The notes under the pieces are model-generated. The model saw only the letters and a list, made by a program, of their open reading frames with translations. It was not told the origin of the DNA and searched no databases. A stretch of 64,000 nt of DNA from Patiria miniata (taxonomy: Eukaryota > Echinodermata > Asteroidea > Valvatida > Asterinidae), in NCBI RefSeq assembly GCF_015706575.1, contig NW_024037074.1, positions 22,061,334 through 22,125,333 on the forward strand, written 5' to 3'. Position 1 is the stretch's first letter, and the number at the start of each line of letters is the position of its first letter. Both the position numbers and the translations under genes were made by a program. This document shows positions 57,324 through 64,000 of the stretch, piece after piece.

Positions 57324-59097
57324 TTGTAAAAGTCAGAGTTTTTAAAACTAGTTTGGTATATTGATTTCTTAAAAAAAATCACCCACGGAATTTTATGGAA
57401 ACTGAAAAATCGCATGATGAGAAAGAGAAATATCCTGCAAAAAATGGACCTGTCACTTCCGAAAACTTCCGTGTGGACTCGTGGAACTCGATCACGCGTT
57501 TAAGCATGAATATTCATGAAATAATTTTGTGGCAGACAATTTTTTTTTGAACAAACTTGAAGGATATTTTTATTTACAAACAAATCTAAAATGACCGTTG
57601 ATAAGAACTGTATTAGAACGTGAGCCAAACGAAATCTAGAATCCGTCAGATGTAGGTAGGTATTAAAATCTTCGCGTCGTTATCATTTTCCTTCTCACGC
57701 AAGTACGCGATGTGAAAACAGACGTGATCGAACAAGGAGACCTAAGTACGAAAATAGGTCGTAGGTAAAATTCGCTTTTACCCATTTCCAACTGATTTCT
57801 CATCTATTATGAGGCAATTTTGTCAGTGTTTTTAATAAACAGATCTTATAACTTAACCCGTTAAAATAAGACACAAATTGATAGGTGTGATTTCTGAATT
57901 TCATGATTTATTTCTTCCTGTCCTTTCATCTTTGCCGTATCCCAATATTTTTTTCACTCGCCAGCACGGCTAGTTGAGGAATAGTTTGACTAGCCCGCCG
58001 CTGTTTTGACTAGCATTTGGCTGGCGGGATACCGCTAATTTCGAACCCTGCTAGTAAAGTCATTAACGCTAATACGACGGTGAACAATCACGTGAATGAA
58101 TAAATATGTCATGTGATTTGAAATAACTTCATACAGTTTAGATGCGAAAAGCACGGCATCACTGAGGCCTAATGCGCCGTAAGTCGTGTGGTCACGATGA
58201 TGCACGTTGCGGACTCGAGTCTCCATAATTTTCTATTTTTATTATTTTTTCCTCAGAAGTGATTAAATTGTATTTAATTAAGTCTTTTTGATCGATGAAA
58301 TAGATTTTCACCTATTTTGTGATTTATGGCCGTAATGGGTAATGTTCAAAAACCATCCGTTACCAACTGACGCATGCGCATTGTGGTCAATATATTTAGT
58401 TGCACAAAAAGCATAGAGCCTGAAAGTACGCCATTTTGTCTTTGAGCTTCCGAACCCCTCCGCGACCCATCTATGGGCATTTAACACGGGGTTATGAGTA
58501 TGGGTATGAGAAATCAGTTGGAGATGGGTAAAAACGAATTTTACTGACCATTCACATCCGGATTTTCGTACCTAGATCTCCTTGTTTGATCACGTTTGTT
58601 TTCACATTGCGTACTTTCGTGAGAACAAAAATGATAACGACGCGATCATTTACCAATCTACATCAGATGGATTCTAGATATGGTCGGGCTTGCTTGAACA
58701 CAGTTCTTATCAACAATCATTTTAAATTTGTTTATAAATGAAAATTAGTCCTTCGAGTTTATTCCAAAAATTGTGTGTCCGAAAAGATATTTTAGTCTCC
58801 TATTTAAGTTTTAGTTTTTACCCAATGACCGCCACAAAATGATTTCCTAAATTTTTATCTTTGTACGAGTGCTCCGAGTTCCACTAGTCCACATGTACAT
58901 ATGTATATATGTATTTTAAATGTTCGTAAGTGAGATGTTAATTTTTGGCACGATATTTTCCTTTCACGTCATGCGATTTTTCAGTTTCCATAAATTGAGA
59001 TGCTACAGTAACAGTTTTACAAAGGCCTTTCCGAGGGTGATTTTCTTAAGAAATCAATGTACCAAAAATAGTTTTAAAAACTCCGACTTTTACACGC
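57324..59097. mobile_element. 1.8-kb foldback element
   Basis: The arms 57324 to about 57806 and about 58508-59097 are inverted relatives. Matched landmarks include TGTAAAAGTC, GAGTTTTTAAAACTA, GGAAACTGAAAAATCGCATG, GAACAAGGAGA and AACTGATTTCTCAT. The left arm lacks about 40 bp present in the right arm. The 700 bp interior has no recognisable coding but includes GCTGGCGGGATACC and a tRNA-arm-like GTTGCGGACTCGAGTCTCC at 58206-58224. No target duplication was identified. Confidence 0.75.
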
Positions 59098-61295
59098 TAA
59101 TTTTTCTCTACCATGCTCCCCTAGAAAAGTACACGAAAGTGCGAGGTGTATCCCCAGACCGTTATGTAAAAAATAATTTGCGGACGGGAATGCAATGCAG
59201 CTGCATAAAGCACGCCCTCAATAGGTTGTCCTTCTTATCAGCTACATTTTATAGTTCGAGCACTGCTGTCGATATAGGGTTGCAGACCCGTAAATAAACT
59301 ACCATAGACCTCAGTGATAGTAATACGCACAGTTAAAAAAAAATATGTAAAATACAACTCTGCAAGGTGTTTGAGGCACACAACAAATGAAAGCTCTTTT
59401 CATCATCTTTCTTTTGTATTTTTTTTTTTTGGTTAACCGATGACTTTTGGGAAGAAATTCCATCCAAAAGTAGTCCTGAAACCCATCGCCATTTTGAAAA
59501 AGAATGCCTGCGTTCCATTGCAATTTATAACATTTTTGGGGTCCTAATTTTGTCCGAATTTCACCGAAATAGGAGTTCGCAGTCCTGTGCACGACTTCCA
59601 TCCTCCTAACTGTCAAGCCCATGGCCCACAAATTGCTCTAATACCGGATAAAGGCATGCAAATCGTGGCTTGGTCGGCGTAGGCAATTTCGGGCCTACTG
59701 GCGCCTGCACCCTCGATATAGAGTCAGAAAACGACGACAGGGTCAGGACCGCACTAACTGTAATGACGGCTGAGAGTCCGGCGTCCACGCGAACTTGAGA
59801 TCATTGACCACCAAAACTAAAGGGAATTAGACTTCGTTCTGGAGCGTTACAAGCAGGGCAATAAAAAAAAATCTTGTAGCTGCTTCCTGACCATTTTTTG
59901 CCGGTACGAGTGGTGGCGCTGCCTCATTTATGAGATCAGGTCCCCTGTCTTGTTGAGTCCTATGAATGGTATTAGGAACGCTCATGTATCAAACGAGTGT
60001 GACTCGGGGGTGCGGGGTGGAAATATTGCCGATTTATTTAATCATGCTTTAATTTATGTATTCAATCTCACCAGGCCCACGAATTTGCAACTGACACAAC
60101 ATTTCTATACTTATGGTGCAATTGCAGACTGAAGTAATCGGCAACTTTTTTGGAGCCGTATTGACGTCTCCGGTATTTCGTTGCATCGTGTTTCTTATCA
60201 GAGAGCTTAATGAAGTCAAAAAGAAATTCTGCAGTTCTTTATTTTTTTTGCCGTGCTGGTGTCAGTGGCACTCATAATATAGGGCGCGAGTTTTTAAAAG
60301 GTATAGTAGACGGAGGGAATTACTATGAATGATTGGTTCGCACAATCAGTTTGTTCAGTGCAACCTTTTCAAACACTTTTTCGGCTAAAGAGCTCTGACA
60401 GCCAGACAGTAACATGCTATTGGCGCTTCGTAACAAAGATGATGGTACTGATAGAGGGCGTTAAATCGCGATGACAAAATGCGCGCAGCAGTTTTATAGC
60501 TCATCTCCGAACTTGGGCCGCGTTTCGAGATACGTCAGGTGAGGAGAAAGACGCCCGCTACGTCGGAGCGGAGTTGGCTACTTGTTGAGGGCGTTCTTTT
60601 CAGGGCAATATATCGTTTGACTGGATACTTGATATCATGGCACATTTGCACATGAGGACAGGCAACGCCCACGGTGATACTAAAATCTTATTGGTTGCTA
60701 TGTGCCTTGGCTGTATCCCCCTTGTAGTCTGATGGGCCTACCTAATGATTTTGAAGCTGTGATCAGACTTATATTAAGTGGGCGTTGCGACGGGCAAGGG
60801 ATTACTTGGAAATTTAAGTAAGACCAACGGTGGCGATTTCTTGGCAACAGTGGGGGGGGGGGGGACGGGGACGGGGGACAAGGGGACTGGGGGTGCTTGA
60901 CATAGAGGGCGCTGTACAAAGATGTATGTTTGCACATAATATATAATATGCACATAATAATGGATGTATACATGTACACAATTATACGCAATTACATAAT
61001 GTGCAATTTTCGGGATAAGGATGGTGAACAGGCAATATCATACAGCCATAAAACCATTTGATGAACAAAATAATGTGAACATTTTGGTACGTATAGGGTT
61101 AAAACCCCCGCCCAAATTTTTTTCTGGGAGGTGGGGGGAGTGACCGTCCCTTCCTCCGGGATCGCCGCCGACGAAAAAGACTAGCCTGCATGAAAACTGG
61201 TGCAAGACAAATTTGGTCATAGGGGTCTTTGTAGTCATCTGAGTCTAATGCTTGGGCCAAGGTCATGCTTAAGTAAGTCTACTTTACAAATGACA
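59098..61295. other. Intergenic, nothing confirmed
   Basis: A G13 run lies at 60851-60864. No frame in this stretch shows a recognised domain and no RNA gene is seen. Confidence 0.45.
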
Positions 61296-61336
61296 CCGAG
61301 TCAGTCAGTCAGTCAGTCAGTCAGTCGGTCAGTCAC
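61296..61336. repeat. (AGTC)n microsatellite
   Basis: About eight tandem AGTC units with one interruption (CGGTC). No function is evident. Confidence 0.9.
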
Positions 61337-63548
61337 GCAGTGAGATATGACTGCAGTGTGGCCCTATGACACCAGCAAAAAGATATAAAGAAATGGAAAG
61401 GAAGAGAAAAATACCCAAATGTTTGTCGATTTTTTTTTTTTTTGGTCGAATTAATTTTCTTTGGTACTCCCCGGTCTAGTACTAGTGATGTAGTCGACCA
61501 AAGCACTTGACAAAAGTAAAATAAACTAAACTGAACTTAAACATTGAATAGACATGAATCGAAAAAAGTTGAGATGCGGGTTCTTTACAAAGAAATGCTG
61601 TTCACAGTGTACATTTTGGACCACAAAACAAATAGTTTCCTCCTTGTTCGCTAGACGATTGCACAATATTTTCATATCTCGTGGACGTAAAATCTAATAA
61701 TAGAATATGAAACACTCACGTGACAGATAGTATCGGCTGAATATGAAACCATCGCTTGAAGTGTTCAGATGACAAGTACATGAGTCAATTTACAAATCTA
61801 AAGGTTAACGGATTGAAGAATCGACTACAAATACAGTATTATCATAAACTGATGATAAAAATACCCTCGTTCTAGGGGGAAAAATGGCTTGTTGGGACAC
61901 GTTGAAAAGTCTAGATAGTCGTTAATAAAACGTGACCATGTTTGGACGGATGCAAATTTTGAACAAATAAAGATACTTTCAACCTATCTGGTAATGGTAT
62001 TCATTCCCGTTGAAAAAAAAGGTTTGTTTCGGCCTTTTGGGATGGGAAGAAAAGTCATCGTTTTTGCGAAATTGGTGTAGAAACGGACACTTGCTAATGA
62101 TGACGAACATTGGGAAACAAAGCAACAGACTATTCCACTCTTTGCCGGGGGTTATTACTTTGAGCGCCTTTTTGATTGTTGAAGACATTTCTGTTGAAAC
62201 TGTTGATTTAAGGAATTCTACGTAATACACAAGTGGGTCATTTAATAAATTTGGGGTCCAATTTTGTCCTATCCCCGTTTAAAAAAGAAGAAGATTTTTG
62301 ATCGAAAATCGCCCCAAGCAAGGCTATAAAAGACACTCTCTGCAAAGGGCTATAAAGAAGAAAAACATATGATGAAAAGAAAAATAATAATCAGGAAATC
62401 TGAAGGTAAGAATTGATATTCCTCTTAAAATAGGCTAGGTCATAGAATGGAGGGAAATAGCCTCTAGGCAATCTGACATCTAAGATTTTATAATTCTGAT
62501 GTACTTCCCTCCCCAACAAATAAAAAATGGTTTGAAGTCATTCGAAACAATACTTGAACGGCAAATGACAAAGTGTCAATGTTACAGGGACAGGAAAAGA
62601 AGTCGTGAACGGTTCTGTTAAGCTACATTGAACAACGTGTTTGACTTATAAATGCATTTGTTTTTACAGTGTTTTGGGGACATGGATACCTGCATAATGA
62701 GTCCGATTCAAAATTGAGCACCTGAAACACGTTACAATGATTATCAACTGTTACAAAAAAGCACTCATAAGTTAAACAATTATAAGGTTTTGCAGTGTAT
62801 GCCACGGTGCCGATGTAGCATGAATTTAGGTTTTATGAAATACGGACTCATTGGTGGTATTGCGCATGCTCATGCATAGATAATTAGGAGAGGGACTGGT
62901 CACGTGAGAGGGTTTAAACAATAAAAGGGAAAAAGAGTCCGATTTTCATACGAGTCCGATTTTCATATGACACCGGCAATTTATAACTGAAAGGATCGAG
63001 TCGATCACAGCAGGCTTCCAGTAAAACCTAGTTTCCATATGGACGTAATACACGTAGAGCATCGCAGGCAAGCCTGAGACCCAAAAGAAGATAAATTCAA
63101 AATCTGCAATGCTTTCTCCTGCATTCTAAGGCAATATGAGAATAAATTTAGGAACATGTAGCATTCCATCTATTGTTTTTGGCCTCCTTTTACTAGTAAC
63201 ATAACCTTTGTAGTTAGTGGCTGAACGCTACTGATCATAATATAGAGAATTATCGCCGACAACCCCTACTGATCATGTCGCAGATGATCGGTAAGGTTAA
63301 CCAGGCTGAACCTCGCCAATCATTTGCGTCGCGTTGCTAGAGTATGTACCAAAACGTAGTGCCATGCCGTGTGTACAATGGTGTCCTCCTGGCTTGAGAA
63401 CCAACCATTTCCCCCGATATTTCTCCTTATATGTTAAGCAAATGCAATTATAATGTCGTTACAATAAACAATCGTAATTGAGCTAATATCGATGTGTTGC
63501 ATTAACTATTCAACTTAAGCCTTGGGGAAAGTCATACCCATCCGAAAA
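61337..63548. other. Intergenic, nothing confirmed
   Basis: Contains a short direct repeat GAGTCCGATTTTCATA (two copies, 62935-62970). No gene is supported. Confidence 0.45.
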
Positions 63549-63718
63549 CAGTGGCGCACCCAGGACTTGGCTTGGGGGGGGGGGGGCTCACAATTATTTT
63601 TTCATATTCTGTAGAAGTTTAAAAATTTTCGAAAAATGTTGCCCAATTTTTTTTGTGCCAATTTTTTTTGGGGGGGAAGGGGGGGGGGGCGACTATTTTG
63701 GCGTTGGTGGCGCCACTA
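63549..63718. mobile_element. hAT-like MITE remnant with G runs
   Basis: CAGTGGCGCACCCAGG at the left is matched by the complement of TAGTGGCGCCACCAA at the right. The interior has G13, poly(T) and G10 runs. No 8 bp target duplication was found, so the right edge is approximate. Same general type as 21454-21655. Confidence 0.5.
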
Positions 63719-64000
63719 ACACCCCTATTATACTACTCGAAAATAGGCCACATACATATCACCAAGGGTAAATCGTGGGAATTAAAAAAAAAAAAACATT
63801 AAAATCATTTTGCACGAATGACGTCGCAAACGGTCCCTTACCCGACAGTCAAGGTACCTTGAGTTGCTTACGACTGTCTGAAACTAGGCATCAGGGTGAA
63901 TGGAGGGTCACATGTGTGCAGAGAACCCTTCACAACTTATTGGAAAGAGGGGTCAAAATGCTTGATTGAAATGACCGAGGAAAAAAATCCACAGACAAAA
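63719..64000. other. Window end, nothing recognised
   Basis: A poly(A) run and a short chance frame (63775-63969); no domain or repeat partner. Confidence 0.4.

Overview
This window is one stretch of animal nuclear DNA, AT-rich overall, holding a single securely recognised protein gene. It is a two-exon Hox gene on the + strand (exon 1 at 6472-6946, exon 2 at 16986-17281, joined protein 256 residues). It has the N-terminal MSSYF start, a YPWM hexapeptide just before the splice donor, and an Antennapedia-class homeodomain. The homeodomain signature TAYTRYQ and the downstream KSIS motif fit paralogue group 5 (Hox5, the Scr-related group). The window is therefore part of a Hox cluster. Intergenic distances of tens of kilobases, many DNA transposon remnants and tRNA-derived SINE-like pieces point to an invertebrate deuterostome. 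The recurrent TAGGCCTA words give me an impression of an echinoderm or hemichordate. The lineage is inference and the species is not determined.

Layout: 1-6471 is upstream intergenic DNA with one tRNA-derived SINE-like copy. 6472-17281 is the Hox5 transcription unit, with a 10.0 kb phase-1 intron in which I see no recognisable transposon. 17282-19639 holds the probable 3' UTR and a candidate poly(A) signal. From about 19.6 kb to the end there is no Hox gene and no confident host gene, but the DNA is crowded with mobile-element structures. These include two related long-inverted-repeat elements at TA targets (19.6 and 27.8 kb), a 106 bp palindrome among tRNA-like pieces (23.4 kb), hAT-like elements rich in G or C runs (21.5, 42.6, 47.4, 52.0 and 63.5 kb), and a nearly intact foldback element with 9 bp target duplication (54.1-54.7 kb) inside an older foldback (53.5-55.05 kb). 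There is also a 1.8 kb foldback (57.3-59.1 kb), a 310 bp TA microsatellite (51.3 kb) and smaller inverted repeats.

The most unusual part is 29.7-35.35 kb. Four head-to-tail units of about 0.93-1.11 kb each contain four or five copies of a 171 bp monomer. Every unit ends in the same hairpin, followed in three of the four by CTAG and T (the third unit ends CTAT). That organisation resembles the 3' end of Helitron-type rolling-circle elements with internal tandem repeats. The monomers carry the palindromic CRE octamer TGACGTCA; 20 exact copies lie between 30.06 and 35.27 kb. Neither Hox4 nor a mir-10-like sequence was seen in the 46.7 kb downstream of Hox5, so the next anterior gene is distant, moved or absent.
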